DNA of 64,000 nt from an uncultured Collinsella sp. (GCA_900541475.1 UQJV01000003.1:1-64000); one strand, 5' to 3'; counted from the first letter of the stretch, positions 1-9,120 are shown. Notes: a model not told the origin generated them from the sequence alone. Translations and numbers: made by a program.

Positions 1-710
1 CCGCCGCGACCGCCACGGTCGCCGCCACGGCCACCGCGATCGCCAAAGCCGCCGCGGCCGCCACGATCGCCGCCACGGCCGCCGCGATCGTCACGGCCGC
101 CGCGAGGACCACGGTCCTCGTCCAGGCCCATGGCGACGAGCGGAGCGATAACCTTATCGAGAGCGGCCATCAGCTCGGTGGCCTCCTCGTAAGAAAGCTC
201 GGGCAGGAGCTTCTCCTTCTTGTTGGCAAGCTCGACCAGGCCCTCAGCGGCATCCTCGGCAGCGAAGACGACGATCTTGCGCATATCGCCCTCGGCGTCG
301 TCGATGCGGCCGACCAGATCGGCAGCCTCGGCCTCGGCCATCAGGCCATCGAGCTCACGGAGGCGCATGCCCAGCAGGTCGGACATTTCCTTCTGCTCCA
401 TCTTGGGCTTGAGGTCAAGGAGCTTGATAGCGCGCTCGATGTTCGCCATGCGCTCGGCCTTGGCTTCCTCCTCCTTGGAAATAGCAAAGCGACGGCTACG
501 CAGCAGACGAGCGGCCTTCTGCATCTTGTCCATCAGCTCTTCGTCATCGTAATCAACGGCGGCCTCGACAACCTCGGCCTCCTCCTCGGCGGAAACCTCG
601 TCAGCAGCCTCAACCTCGGCAGCTTCGGTCTCCACGGTCTCGACTGCCTCAACCTCGGCAGCCATGGTCTCGTTCTCGGTCTCGTTCATGATCTCTTCGT
701 TCTCGGACAT
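1..710 (-). CDS. Hypothetical protein with acidic N-terminus and Gly/Arg-rich (RGG) tail, 3' end outside window
   Basis: An open frame runs leftward from ATG at 710 to the window edge with no stop, giving 236 codons. AAGGAG lies 4 bases before the ATG. Three parts are visible: residues 1-60 very rich in Glu/Ala/Val, a helical charged middle (about 60-195) with runs such as KEEEAKAERMANIERAIKLL, and from about residue 205 a repeated RGG/GGRGGDRGG tail that continues out of view. RGG tails commonly bind RNA, and acidic plus RGG layouts occur in ribonucleoprotein-associated factors. I do not recognise the middle domain, so the function is unknown. The gene lies downstream of the MFS gene on the same strand across a 152-bp gap. 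Confidence 0.75.
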   Translation of the reverse strand, partial: MSENEEIMNETENETMAAEVEAVETVETEAAEVEAADEVSAEEEAEVVEAAVDYDDEELMDKMQKAARLLRSRRFAISKEEEAKAERMANIERAIKLLDLKPKMEQKEMSDLLGMRLRELDGLMAEAEAADLVGRIDDAEGDMRKIVVFAAEDAAEGLVELANKKEKLLPELSYEEATELMAALDKVIAPLVAMGLDEDRGPRGGRDDRGGRGGDRGGRGGFGDRGGRGGDRGGRG

Positions 711-862
711 GAGACTCCTTCTTGGCCCTCTCGGGCATCATCGCCCCATTCGCGGGGCCCGTCGCGCACTCTTTGCGCTTTAAACATTCATGCCTCTCGG
801 CAAAACGTCCATTAGTTTATGGTGTCGCCATCCAATCTAGCTGCAGAATCTATGTGCACACA

Positions 863-2275
863 TTAATGCGACATGTGCGACTCGCGACGAGCGTACACCA
901 GCGACACCACGAACCCGACCACGGCAATTACAGCCGCCACACGCACGGCAGCTGAAAATCCAATCGCCTGGGCAACGTCGGTCGCAACGCCAGCGGCACC
1001 GGCAGTCGCCGCAGAACTCGAGAGCAGACCGATAAACAGCGACGGGCCAAACGATGCGGCAATCATGTTCCACGTGTTGAGCAATGCCGTTCCGTGAGGA
1101 TGCTCAGCGCCAGGCAGCGTCTCCAAGCCGGCCGTTTGCGAGGGGCTCAGCACCAAACCGACTCCGGCATACACCACAACGGTCAGCGCCACGACGACGC
1201 CGATGTTCATGCTTACCGCCGTCACCGAGATGGCAGTCTGCCCCACGGCAATCAGGGCAAAGCCGACCGGCAGCAGCGGCCATGCGCCACGGGCGTCCAT
1301 CACGCGTCCGCCCACAATCGAGGTCACGGCGTTGCAGGCAATTGCTGGCAAAATGAGCAAGCCCGCAACAAGTGCGGTCATGCCGTATGCGCCCTCAAAA
1401 TAGAGCGGCAACAAAACGCTCATCGAGAACGTCGTCATCATCGATACCACCACAAGCAAGCACGCAGGCCAAAAACGAACACTCGCCATGGGACGCACGT
1501 TAAGCACCGGATGCTCAAGCTTGAGCTGGCGGGCCGCAAACAGGCCGAGCAGCACAATGGCGGCGAAAAGCGCCACGACACCGGCAATCAAATTGGCCGA
1601 GAACTCGCCTACGGAATACACAAATGCCGTAATACCGGCAGCGAGCAAAACAACCGACAGACTATCAAGCGTGGTGTTCGAGCGCTCTCCGACATTCTGA
1701 ACATGCTTTACGCCCGCCGCAGCGACCACAATGCCGCCCACCAGCGGCACTACGAACACCGCTCTCCAGCCAAACAACGTGCACATTAGACCGCTGATCA
1801 CGGGTCCAAACGCCGGCCCCAGCGTAATGCAGGCACCGCCCAGGCTCAGATACAGACCGAGCTTCTCGCGCGGGGCGCAAGACAGCACCACGTTCATCAT
1901 GAGCGGGAACAAGATGCCCGATCCCGCAGCCTGCAAAATACGACTTGGCAGCAAAACGCTAAACGACGGAGCGATCCGACACAGGACTTCGCCGGCGACC
2001 ATGCATCCGCATGCGAAAAACAGCAGCTTGCGCGTCGAGAAACGGCCGGACAGAAAGGCCATGATGGCCGTAAAGATCGACGTCACGATCATGTAGCCCG
2101 AAACGAGCCACTGCGCCGTGGTGGCACTCACCGAAAAGGCCGCCATAATGTCGTGCAACGCCACGTTAATGATGTTCTCGTTAAACGCGGCAACAAAGGC
2201 TGCAACATACATTACGACGAGAATCGCCGAGGCTGTCGACGGTGATTGAGTTTGCTTTTGGGATTTGCTCCCCAT
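863..2275 (-). CDS. MFS drug/solute exporter, DHA2-like (14-TM type)
   Basis: A 470-residue polytopic membrane protein. I chose ATG 2275 because AGGAAGG precedes it; the open frame upstream only shadows the divergent deformylase. After a polar start (MGSKSQKQTQ) come many hydrophobic segments, including VVMYVAAFVAAFNENIINVA, which resembles the first helix of DHA2 transporters. The motif LSGRFSTRKLL after helix 2-3 matches MFS motif A in position. The length fits DHA2 members, which use the proton gradient to export drugs or small solutes. The substrate cannot be read from sequence. It is divergent from the deformylase at 2481 with a 205-bp shared upstream region, and stands alone on its strand. 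Confidence 0.85.
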   Translation of the reverse strand: MGSKSQKQTQSPSTASAILVVMYVAAFVAAFNENIINVALHDIMAAFSVSATTAQWLVSGYMIVTSIFTAIMAFLSGRFSTRKLLFFACGCMVAGEVLCRIAPSFSVLLPSRILQAAGSGILFPLMMNVVLSCAPREKLGLYLSLGGACITLGPAFGPVISGLMCTLFGWRAVFVVPLVGGIVVAAAGVKHVQNVGERSNTTLDSLSVVLLAAGITAFVYSVGEFSANLIAGVVALFAAIVLLGLFAARQLKLEHPVLNVRPMASVRFWPACLLVVVSMMTTFSMSVLLPLYFEGAYGMTALVAGLLILPAIACNAVTSIVGGRVMDARGAWPLLPVGFALIAVGQTAISVTAVSMNIGVVVALTVVVYAGVGLVLSPSQTAGLETLPGAEHPHGTALLNTWNMIAASFGPSLFIGLLSSSAATAGAAGVATDVAQAIGFSAAVRVAAVIAVVGFVVSLVYARRESHMSH

Positions 2276-2480
2276 GCATTTCCTTCCTCTTGGAACGACA
2301 GTCGCATCGCCCCAGAGGAACAGTCCAGGGCGAAAAATGAGCCCTAGACTTACGCCAGACGCCGTACACGACGAGTCTGGCAACATGGTCCAACGTCGAA
2401 AGATTGTAACGCGGACGCGCAGCTTTCCTTCCGCGCTATTATTAAAAGTCCACGAAAGCATAAGACATGAGGAGCCCGCC

Positions 2481-2891
2481 ATGATTAAGCCCATCATGAA
2501 ATCCGAGTTCTTTTTGCGCCTGCCTTCCGAAGACGCGGGACCCGACGATGCCGCGACCGGGCAGGACCTCCTGGATACGCTCCACGAGCATGAGCACGAG
2601 TGCGTGGGCCTCGCCGCCAACATGATCGGCGTGCGCAAACGCATCATCTGCGTAAAGGACGGCAGCAAGTCGCTGCTCATGTACAACCCTCAAATTCTTG
2701 AGCAGGTCAACGCCCATCAGACGAGCGAAGCATGCCTCTCGCTGGTCGGCGAGAGTCCCTGTACCCGCTATCGCCGCATTAAGGTTGAGTATTTGGACGA
2801 GAACTTCGTCCACCGCATCAAGAACTTCTCGGGCTACACCGCCGAGATCATCCAACACGAAATCGACCACTGCAACGGAATCGTTATTTAG
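2481..2891 (+). CDS. Peptide deformylase family protein, motif I Gln replaced by Met
   Basis: A 136-residue protein of the deformylase fold, which removes the N-formyl group from new proteins using a metal held by Cys and two His. Start ATG 2481 follows GAGGAGCCCGCC. All three family motifs are present: motif I GLAANMIG, motif II EACLSL (usual EGCLS) with the metal Cys, and motif III QHEIDH with the HExxH metal/catalytic residues. Motif I normally ends AAxQ, where Gln stabilises the reaction intermediate; here the residue is Met. The protein is shorter than typical deformylases (about 165-190). It may be a weak or specialised enzyme. A second paralogue at 10415-10834 has a different lesion. 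Confidence 0.85.
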   Translation: MIKPIMKSEFFLRLPSEDAGPDDAATGQDLLDTLHEHEHECVGLAANMIGVRKRIICVKDGSKSLLMYNPQILEQVNAHQTSEACLSLVGESPCTRYRRIKVEYLDENFVHRIKNFSGYTAEIIQHEIDHCNGIVI

Positions 2892-2893
2892 TT

Positions 2894-2915
2894 CCGCCGT
2901 TCTACCGAACGGCGG
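2894..2915 (+). terminator. Hairpin directly after deformylase stop
   Basis: CCGCCGTTC and GAACGGCGG form a perfect 9-bp stem with loop TACC, starting 3 bases after the stop codon. There is no T run, so it could be a transcript-end stabiliser or a Rho-assisted end rather than a classical intrinsic terminator. Confidence 0.5.
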
Positions 2916-2930
2916 ACCGCTTGACGCTGC

Positions 2931-3030
2931 GCGAGCCGCATTCACGCCAATCTGGCGTTCAATTTCGAGGACGCGACCAGAAGGTCAGCGCCCTCTCATT
3001 TCACGTCACCTTGGCGCAAATGCGGCTCGC
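2931..3030. repeat. Imperfect 20-bp inverted repeat, 60-bp loop
   Basis: GCGAGCCGCATT..CGCCAA (2931-2950) is matched by its reverse complement at 3011-3030 with 2 mismatches. It fills the gap between the converging deformylase and AlaA genes. No coding potential was recognised. It resembles a REP-like or terminator structure. Confidence 0.55.
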
Positions 3031-3090
3031 TCGCTGTCGTATGTCTATCCTGCGACGCCTCGATTCTTGCGGCGGCAGATACCTAATCCC

Positions 3091-4611
3091 CTACGCCTGG
3101 CGGTAATGATCGAAGAAGTCGGCGAGGTCTTCGAGCGACTCTTTAAGCACTTCCATGCGCGGCAGGTACACGATGCGGAAGTGATCAGGCTCGGCCCAGT
3201 TAAAGCCGCCGCCGCGCGTGATCAGGATCTTCTTCTCGTGCAGCAGGTCGAGAGCGAACTGCTCGTCATCGGTGATGTTGAACTTCTTAACATCCATCTT
3301 GGGGAAGATGTAGAACGCCGCGCGCGGCTTGACCACCGAGATGCCGTCGATCTTGTTGAGCGCCTCATACACAAAGTTGCGCTGCTCGTAGACGCGACCG
3401 CCGGGGCGAATGTAGTCGTTGACCGACTGATGGCCACCGAGCGCCGTCTGGACGATCGACTGGGCCGGCACGTTGGAGCACAGGCGCATGTTGGAGAGCA
3501 TGTTGATGCCCATGATGAAGTCGCTCATGCAGCGCTGGTTGCCCGAAAGCACCATCCAGCCAATGCGATAGCCCGCGATCATGTGCGACTTGGAAAGGCC
3601 GCTAAAGGTGACACAGGGCAGATCGGGAGCGAGCGAGGCAATCGAGACGTGCTCATAGCCGTCCATGCACAGGCGGTCGTAGATCTCGTCTGCAAAAATC
3701 ATGAGCTGGTGCCTGCGCGCAACCTCAACGATGCCCTCGAGCACCTCACGCGGGTAAACGGAGCCCGTGGGGTTGTTGGGGTTGATGATGACGAGGGCCT
3801 TGGTCGCGCTCGTGATCTTGGACTCCATATCCTGCAGATCGGGATACCAATCGGCCTGCTCGTCGCACAGGTAGTGCACAGGATGGCCGCCGGCAAGGGT
3901 CGCGCACGCCGTCCAGAGCGGGTAGTCGGGGCTGGGGATCAGGATCTCATCGCCGTTGTCGAGCAGCGCGTTCATCGAAAGCTGAATGAGCTCGGACACG
4001 CCGTTGCCCGTGTAGATGTGCTCCATCTGAACGTTGGGCAGGCCTTTGATCTGCGAGTACTGCATGATTGCCTTGCGCGCGGAGAACAGGCCACGCGAGT
4101 TGGAATAGCCTTCGCAGTCGGGCAGCTGCTGGCGCATGTCCTTGATGACCTCGTCGGGCGTGCGGAAACCGAAGGGCGCGGGGTTGCCGATGTTGAGCTT
4201 GAGAATACGCTCGCCCTCGTCCTCCATACGGGCAGCTTCGTCGACGACGGGGCCGCGCACGTCATACAGGACATTATCGAGCTTGGTGGATTTAGAAAAA
4301 GTACGCATGGTGGTGCTCCTTGGAATTTGAGCTGAGGGATGGGGTTCGGGCTTGGAATCGTTGCGGGGTGATGATGCCTCGCCTTGATCGGCGTCGCCGG
4401 CAAGCAGCCAGGTAACATCGACCTCCAAAATACGGGCGAGCAGCTCAGCCACGTCGCGCCGCGGGATCGTCTTGCCGCTCACATATTGGCTCATCTGACT
4501 CTTGCCGAGTTTTTTGCCGAGCATCTCCGATGCGCGGATTACGTCCGACTGGCGAACGTCGCGATCGGACATAGTCTGTCGCAGGCGATCGCTAAACGTC
4601 TCTTGGGCCAC
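3091..4611 (-). CDS. alaA: Alanine aminotransferase AlaA fused to an N-terminal Xre-type HTH domain
   Basis: A 506-residue fusion. Start GTG 4611 follows AAGGAGG by 6 bases. Residues 1-75 form a helix-turn-helix of the Xre/Cro type (QSDVIRASEMLGKKLGKSQMSQYVSGKT), 76-101 are a polar linker, and 102-506 are a complete class I PLP aminotransferase of exactly 405 residues, the length of E. coli AlaA. Its PLP lysine lies in GLSKSHMIAGYRIGW at AlaA position 240, and the family signatures NPNNPTGS and FADEIYD are present. AlaA converts pyruvate plus glutamate to alanine. A strong AAGGAG stands 7 bases before the internal ATG 4308, so a stand-alone enzyme may also be made. The GTTCAATT boxes just upstream suggest autoregulation through the HTH. 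Confidence 0.88.
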   Translation of the reverse strand: MAQETFSDRLRQTMSDRDVRQSDVIRASEMLGKKLGKSQMSQYVSGKTIPRRDVAELLARILEVDVTWLLAGDADQGEASSPRNDSKPEPHPSAQIPRSTTMRTFSKSTKLDNVLYDVRGPVVDEAARMEDEGERILKLNIGNPAPFGFRTPDEVIKDMRQQLPDCEGYSNSRGLFSARKAIMQYSQIKGLPNVQMEHIYTGNGVSELIQLSMNALLDNGDEILIPSPDYPLWTACATLAGGHPVHYLCDEQADWYPDLQDMESKITSATKALVIINPNNPTGSVYPREVLEGIVEVARRHQLMIFADEIYDRLCMDGYEHVSIASLAPDLPCVTFSGLSKSHMIAGYRIGWMVLSGNQRCMSDFIMGINMLSNMRLCSNVPAQSIVQTALGGHQSVNDYIRPGGRVYEQRNFVYEALNKIDGISVVKPRAAFYIFPKMDVKKFNITDDEQFALDLLHEKKILITRGGGFNWAEPDHFRIVYLPRMEVLKESLEDLADFFDHYRQA

Positions 4612-4630
4612 TAGAACCTCCTTGCTGGCA

Positions 4631-4714
4631 AAGTTCAATTTATAGAACACGAATTGAACCAGAGTTCAATTTAGGCAGCAGTATAACGCGGCACCTCATT
4701 CGAAAGTTCAATTT
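4631..4714. promoter_or_regulatory. Four GTTCAATT boxes upstream of the HTH-AlaA gene, likely operator cluster
   Basis: GTTCAATT occurs at 4633-4640, 4664-4671 and 4706-4713 on the plus strand and, inverted, as GAATTGAAC at 4651-4659. Read on the gene's strand the boxes supply TTGAAC, a good -35 element, and TATACT and TATAAA lie nearby as possible -10 elements. Binding by the fused HTH domain is inference. Confidence 0.6.
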
Positions 4715-4773
4715 CATAAGAAAATGTACCGAACCCCGAGGATTGTCCCAAAGTGGACAACAGGTACGCGCCT

Positions 4774-5631
4774 TTAGAGATATTCAAGGAGACGAGCCGC
4801 CGCAAGCGAAACGTCAGCGGTGCGGTATATTGCGTTGATCTGCCGATGAGGGCGTCCCTCGAGCGGGTGCACGGCAACATCGAACTGGCAGCGGCGCAAA
4901 ATGAGCGCCGGAAGAATGCTCACGCCCAGGCCGTCCTCGACCATGGCCATAATTGCATAGTCATCCCAGGTCGACAGCTTAGAACGCACCGTCAGGCCCG
5001 CGCGGCGAAACAGCGGCGTAATCTCGTCGTCGCTACCGCGTTCCAGCAGAATAAATTGCTCGTTAGCCAAATCGGCAAGGGAAACGACCTCCGCGGTGGC
5101 GAGCGAGGAGTCCGCTGGCACCACGGCCATCAGCTCGTCTTGCACCAACGGCCGCGACGCCATGCCGGCGCCGCGTGGCTCGCGCGGAATAAAGCCCAGG
5201 TCGCAGCGGCCTTCCGCCACCCATTGCTCAATCTCGGAGTAATCACCCATCAACAGCTCGTAATCGACATCCGGATGATCGGCGCGAAAGCGCGCAATCA
5301 CCGGCGGCAGCACGTGGGTCGCCACGCTCGAAAACGTACCGATGCAGATTTTGCCGCGCATGAGCCCACGCATCTCATCCACCCGTCGCTGCAAGCGAAT
5401 GAATTCCTCGCAGAGCGCCTCGACTGCCGGCATGACCTGCCGCCCGTCGGCAGAAAGCACTACGCCCTCGCGGCTTCTATCGAGAACTTTAAAGCCCCAG
5501 TCGGCCTCAAGATCGGCCACCATACGGCTCACGCCCGACTGCGAATAGCTCAGCCGCTCGGCGGCGCGCGTAAAGCTTCCGGCGCGCACGGTCTCCAGCA
5601 GCACCTGCATCTTTTGAATATTCGTTTCCAC
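4774..5631 (-). CDS. LysR-family regulator, divergent from an EamA exporter
   Basis: A 285-residue LysR protein. GTG 5631 is preferred because GGAGGGG precedes it; an upstream ATG at 5652 has no ribosome site. Residues 1-60 hold the winged HTH (VRAGSFTRAAERLSYSQSGVSRMVADLEADWGFKV), followed by the usual substrate-binding domain with the segment DDYAIMAMVEDGLGVSILP. It is divergent from the EamA transporter at 5750 with about 120 bp between starts, the standard arrangement for a LysR factor controlling its neighbour. The same pairing recurs at 38996-40929 with a related regulator. The inducer is unknown. Confidence 0.88.
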   Translation of the reverse strand: METNIQKMQVLLETVRAGSFTRAAERLSYSQSGVSRMVADLEADWGFKVLDRSREGVVLSADGRQVMPAVEALCEEFIRLQRRVDEMRGLMRGKICIGTFSSVATHVLPPVIARFRADHPDVDYELLMGDYSEIEQWVAEGRCDLGFIPREPRGAGMASRPLVQDELMAVVPADSSLATAEVVSLADLANEQFILLERGSDDEITPLFRRAGLTVRSKLSTWDDYAIMAMVEDGLGVSILPALILRRCQFDVAVHPLEGRPHRQINAIYRTADVSLAAARLLEYL

Positions 5632-5749
5632 GGCACCCCTCCACCTTTGCATGAGTTTTTCTCATGCTATCCATGCATTATATTCGCTTTTCTTCTAAAT
5701 CCAGTTCACCCATAGTGAACATGCTCGGATATAGAGGGGATGTCAGCGT

Positions 5750-6661
5750 ATGAACAACGGACTGTTTACGTACTTAGCAGCATTGCTGTTGTTTGGCTCC
5801 AACGGCATCATCGCCGCCGCCATCGCGCTCCCGAGCTCCGATATCGTGCTCCTGCGCACGTTTTTGGGCGCACTCTCGCTTGTCACCATCCTCGCCATCA
5901 CCCAACGTCATAAGTTGCAGGCGCCATCTCGTCCCCGCGAAGCCGCAGTCCTCCTCCTCTCGGGAGCCGCGCTGGGCGCCAGCTGGATTTTTCTGTTCCG
6001 AGCCTACCAGACGATCGGCGTCGGCGTTTCCTCGCTGCTGTACTACTGCGGCCCCATCATCGTCATGGCCCTCTCCCCGCTCATCTTTGGCGAAAAACTG
6101 ACCGGCGGCAAAATCGCCGGGTTTATCGCCGTCGCCTGCGGCGCTTTTCTCATTGCAGCGCAAGGTCTAGGCGGCAATATGCCCATTGCGGGTATCGCCT
6201 GCGGCATCGCCTCGGCATTTTGCTATGCGCTGATGGTCATCGCCAGCAAGGGTGCGCCACACATCGAAGGCCTCGAAAACTCCACGCTCCAGGTGAGCGC
6301 CGCCTTTGTGACCGCGCTGGTCCTCACGCTCATCACGCAGGGCGCCCCCTCATTCCTGTCCGTCGGCGTCGCCGCCAGTATTGATTGGCGCGCCGTCGTC
6401 ATGCTCGGCGTCGTCAACACCGGCATTGGCTGCCTGCTCTACTTTAGTGCTGTCGCTAAGCTGCCCGTCCAGACCGTCGCGGTCGTCGGCTACCTCGAGC
6501 CGCTTTCGGCGGTCGTGTTCTCCGCCGTCCTTTTAGGCGAAGCCATAACACCGGTCCGCCTGATGGGCGCCGCACTTATCATCGGCGGCGCGCTCTTTTG
6601 CGAACTCGCCGGCAAACGCGCAGGCGCCAAAGCAGGCATCGCCCAGGCGGCACGTGCTTAA
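5750..6661 (+). CDS. EamA/DMT-superfamily exporter
   Basis: A 303-residue membrane protein with about ten hydrophobic segments in two EamA repeats. The first opens with NNGLFTYLAALLLFGSNGIIA and the second spans roughly 150-290, ending in the conserved LxEPLSAVVFSAVLLGE helix. EamA proteins export amino acids, drugs or metabolites across the cytoplasmic membrane. The divergent LysR gene at 4774 probably controls it. The ATG at 5750 starts within the divergent promoter region; the preceding GAGGGGATGTCAGCGT includes a plausible ribosome site. The substrate cannot be inferred. Confidence 0.87.
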   Translation: MNNGLFTYLAALLLFGSNGIIAAAIALPSSDIVLLRTFLGALSLVTILAITQRHKLQAPSRPREAAVLLLSGAALGASWIFLFRAYQTIGVGVSSLLYYCGPIIVMALSPLIFGEKLTGGKIAGFIAVACGAFLIAAQGLGGNMPIAGIACGIASAFCYALMVIASKGAPHIEGLENSTLQVSAAFVTALVLTLITQGAPSFLSVGVAASIDWRAVVMLGVVNTGIGCLLYFSAVAKLPVQTVAVVGYLEPLSAVVFSAVLLGEAITPVRLMGAALIIGGALFCELAGKRAGAKAGIAQAARA

Positions 6662-6675
6662 AAGCCCCTCTTCAG

Positions 6676-6748
6676 TTTCGAAGCAGGGACGCGTCTGCGG
6701 TTATCACATTGCAGCAAGCTATTCATCGGATATGCCCCTGCTTTGAAA
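6676..6748 (+). promoter_or_regulatory. Long-range stem in the leader between EamA and kup
   Basis: TTTCGAAGCAGGG (6676-6688) pairs with CCCTGCTTTGAAA (6736-6748), 13 bp with one G-U pair, closing a 47-base interior that can form a smaller CTGC/GCAG stem. It could be the EamA terminator or part of a kup leader RNA. No known riboswitch consensus was recognised. Confidence 0.4.
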
Positions 6749-6765
6749 TGCCACCTGCGTACATG

Positions 6766-6789
6766 AATAATCCCCAGATGGGGATTATT
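6766..6789 (+). promoter_or_regulatory. Perfect 10-bp palindrome upstream of kup
   Basis: AATAATCCCC, loop AGAT, GGGGATTATT. It lies about 100 bases before the kup start. It could be a protein operator or a terminator hairpin; the following bases (GTCTAAAAC) are not a T run. Confidence 0.45.
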
Positions 6790-6888
6790 GTCTAAAACAC
6801 CCCGATGTGCCAAACTGCTCTTATATGTATAAAGATGGCATAAAGGTCTGCTGCCCTTTGCAGGGGCCAGATGTCCAAGGGAGTCCAC

Positions 6889-9120
6889 GTGGCACACAAC
6901 AAACTGGAGGCAAGCCCCCAAGATCAGCGTGGTCAAGGCGGGCATGGAGCCATTCCCCTCTCCGCTGGCATGCTGCTCGTTACGCTCGGCGTCGTCTACG
7001 GCGACATCGGCACGAGCCCCATGTACACCATGAAATCAATCGTCGCCAACAACGGCGGCATCGGTACCGTCAGCGAGGACATGATCTTAGGAGCGCTTTC
7101 GCTCGTCATCTGGACCATGACGCTCGTGACCACGGTCAAGTACGTGGTAATCGCCATGAAGGCCGATAACCACAACGAGGGCGGCATCTTCGCCCTGTTT
7201 AGCTTGGTGCGCAAAGTGGCGCCGTGGCTGATCCTTCCCGCCATGATCGGCGGCGCGGCGCTGCTCGCCGACGGCATCCTCACCCCCGCCGTCACGGTCA
7301 CCACGGCCATCGAGGGCTTGCGCACTATCGAGTGGGGCCATGCGCTTTTGGGCGACGGCCAGACCAACGTCATCATCATCACCATCATCATTATCTGCGG
7401 CCTGTTTGCCATGCAGCGCGCCGGCACTTCGTCGATCGGCAAGCTGTTCGGCCCGCTCATGACGCTGTGGTTCCTGTTCTTGGCTGGCGCCGGCCTGTTC
7501 AACATGCTCGGCAACCTGTCCATCCTACGCGCACTCAACCCCATCCGCGGCATCATGTTCCTGTTCTCGCCCATCAACCACTCGGGCATCATGGTGCTCG
7601 GCTTCGTCTTTCTGTCGACGACCGGCGCCGAGGCCCTCTACTCGGATATGGGCCACGTGGGCAAGGCAAACATCTATGCATCCTGGCCGTTTGTTAAGGC
7701 GGCCCTTATCCTCAACTATCTGGGTCAAGGAGCTTGGCTGCTCGCCAATAACTCCAACCCCCAGATGCTCGCGATGGATATCGTCAACCCGTTCTATATG
7801 ATGCTCCCCGAGCCCCTGCGCCCCTTTGCCATCGTGCTTTCGGCCGTGGCGGCCATCATCGCCTCGCAGGCGCTCATCACCGGCTCGTTCTCGTTGGTTT
7901 CGGAGGCAACGCGCCTCAACCTTATGCCGCATCTGCGCATCCACTACCCCAGCGACACCAAGGGCCAACTCTATATTCCGCTCGTCAACAACATCATGTG
8001 GGTCGGCTGTATCTTCATCGTGCTGCTGTTCCAAAACTCCGAGCGCATGGAGAGCGCCTACGGCCTCGCCATTACCGTGACCATGCTCATGACCACGACG
8101 CTTTTGACGAGCTACATCGCCGGCATCCTCAAGCACAAGCTGGGCGCCTGCGTCTTCGCCCTGCTCTTCGGTGCCATTGAGCTGTGCTTCTTTGCCTCGT
8201 GCCTCACCATGTTCTTTGACGGCGGCTACGTCATGATCTTCCTGGCCGCGCTGCTGTTTGGCCTTATGTATGTGTGGCGCCGCGGCACCGCCATCGAGCG
8301 CACGCAGACGATTCTGCTGCCCGTCTCCAAGTACATCGATCAGCTCGACCGCCTGCGCAACGACGAAACCTACCCCGTACTCGCCGACAATCTGGTGTTC
8401 CTTACCAACAGCCCCGATCCGCTCACGCTCGACCGCGACGTGCTCTATTCCATCCTGGACAAGCATCCCAAGCGCGCCAAGGCATACTGGTTCATCAACG
8501 TGCACGTTACCGATGAGCCCTATACGCACGAGTATTCCGTCGAGACCTTTGGCACGGACTTTTTGTTCCGCGTGCGCCTGGACCTGGGCTTTAAGGTCAA
8601 TCAGCGTATCAATGCCTACCTGCGTCAGATTGTTGGCGACCTGATGGCATCGGGCGAGCTGCCGCCGCAACATCACACCTACTCCATCTACGAGACACGC
8701 GGCAACGTGGGCGACTTCCGCTTTTGCATGCTGCGCAAGATGCTTGCCCCCGAAACGGACATCAACCGCAACGACCACCGCGTGATGGCCATCAAGTACG
8801 CCGTCCGCCGCGCCTGCGGAAGCCCGGCACGCTGGTACGGTCTAGAGAACTCGGCCATCATCATCGAGTACGTGCCGCTGTTTGCCCGCATGCGCCCGGC
8901 AGTCAAACTCGTGCGCACCCAGGTGCCGCTCGAAGTTCAGATCGAAGAGGCCGAGGAAATGGAAGTCGACATCTTCTCGGACGACTTGGTCAACGGCAAC
9001 GAGGCCGGTAGAAACATGAACGTCGATCCCACCGAGCTGCTCGAGAGCGTCGCCGATACGCCCGAACAGCAACAGCTCGACGGCCTCGAGAGCGAACAAC
9101 TCAACGACGTCAACTTCTAG
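6889..9120 (+). CDS. kup: Kup (KUP/HAK) low-affinity potassium uptake transporter
   Basis: A proton-coupled potassium importer. GTG 6889 is preferred because AAGGGAG precedes it; ATG 6871 is the in-frame alternative. The protein opens with the family signature LLVTLGVVYGDIGTSPMYTMKS and carries GGIFALFSLVR, then about twelve membrane helices to residue 450. A long cytoplasmic tail follows, making about 743 residues against about 620-630 for E. coli Kup. The last 60 residues are very acidic (EEAEEMEVDIFSDD) and unusual. The gene stands alone, with a structured leader upstream and a terminator at 9142. In many bacteria Kup is controlled by c-di-AMP; nothing here proves that. Confidence 0.93.
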   Translation: MAHNKLEASPQDQRGQGGHGAIPLSAGMLLVTLGVVYGDIGTSPMYTMKSIVANNGGIGTVSEDMILGALSLVIWTMTLVTTVKYVVIAMKADNHNEGGIFALFSLVRKVAPWLILPAMIGGAALLADGILTPAVTVTTAIEGLRTIEWGHALLGDGQTNVIIITIIIICGLFAMQRAGTSSIGKLFGPLMTLWFLFLAGAGLFNMLGNLSILRALNPIRGIMFLFSPINHSGIMVLGFVFLSTTGAEALYSDMGHVGKANIYASWPFVKAALILNYLGQGAWLLANNSNPQMLAMDIVNPFYMMLPEPLRPFAIVLSAVAAIIASQALITGSFSLVSEATRLNLMPHLRIHYPSDTKGQLYIPLVNNIMWVGCIFIVLLFQNSERMESAYGLAITVTMLMTTTLLTSYIAGILKHKLGACVFALLFGAIELCFFASCLTMFFDGGYVMIFLAALLFGLMYVWRRGTAIERTQTILLPVSKYIDQLDRLRNDETYPVLADNLVFLTNSPDPLTLDRDVLYSILDKHPKRAKAYWFINVHVTDEPYTHEYSVETFGTDFLFRVRLDLGFKVNQRINAYLRQIVGDLMASGELPPQHHTYSIYETRGNVGDFRFCMLRKMLAPETDINRNDHRVMAIKYAVRRACGSPARWYGLENSAIIIEYVPLFARMRPAVKLVRTQVPLEVQIEEAEEMEVDIFSDDLVNGNEAGRNMNVDPTELLESVADTPEQQQLDGLESEQLNDVNF

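Noticed and set aside
863..2686. MFS protein starting at 2686
   Set aside because: The extra N-terminus reads antisense to the deformylase; ATG 2275 has a proper ribosome site.
6676..6789. ydaO/c-di-AMP riboswitch
   Set aside because: I could not match the known consensus blocks; kept only as an unexplained structured leader.
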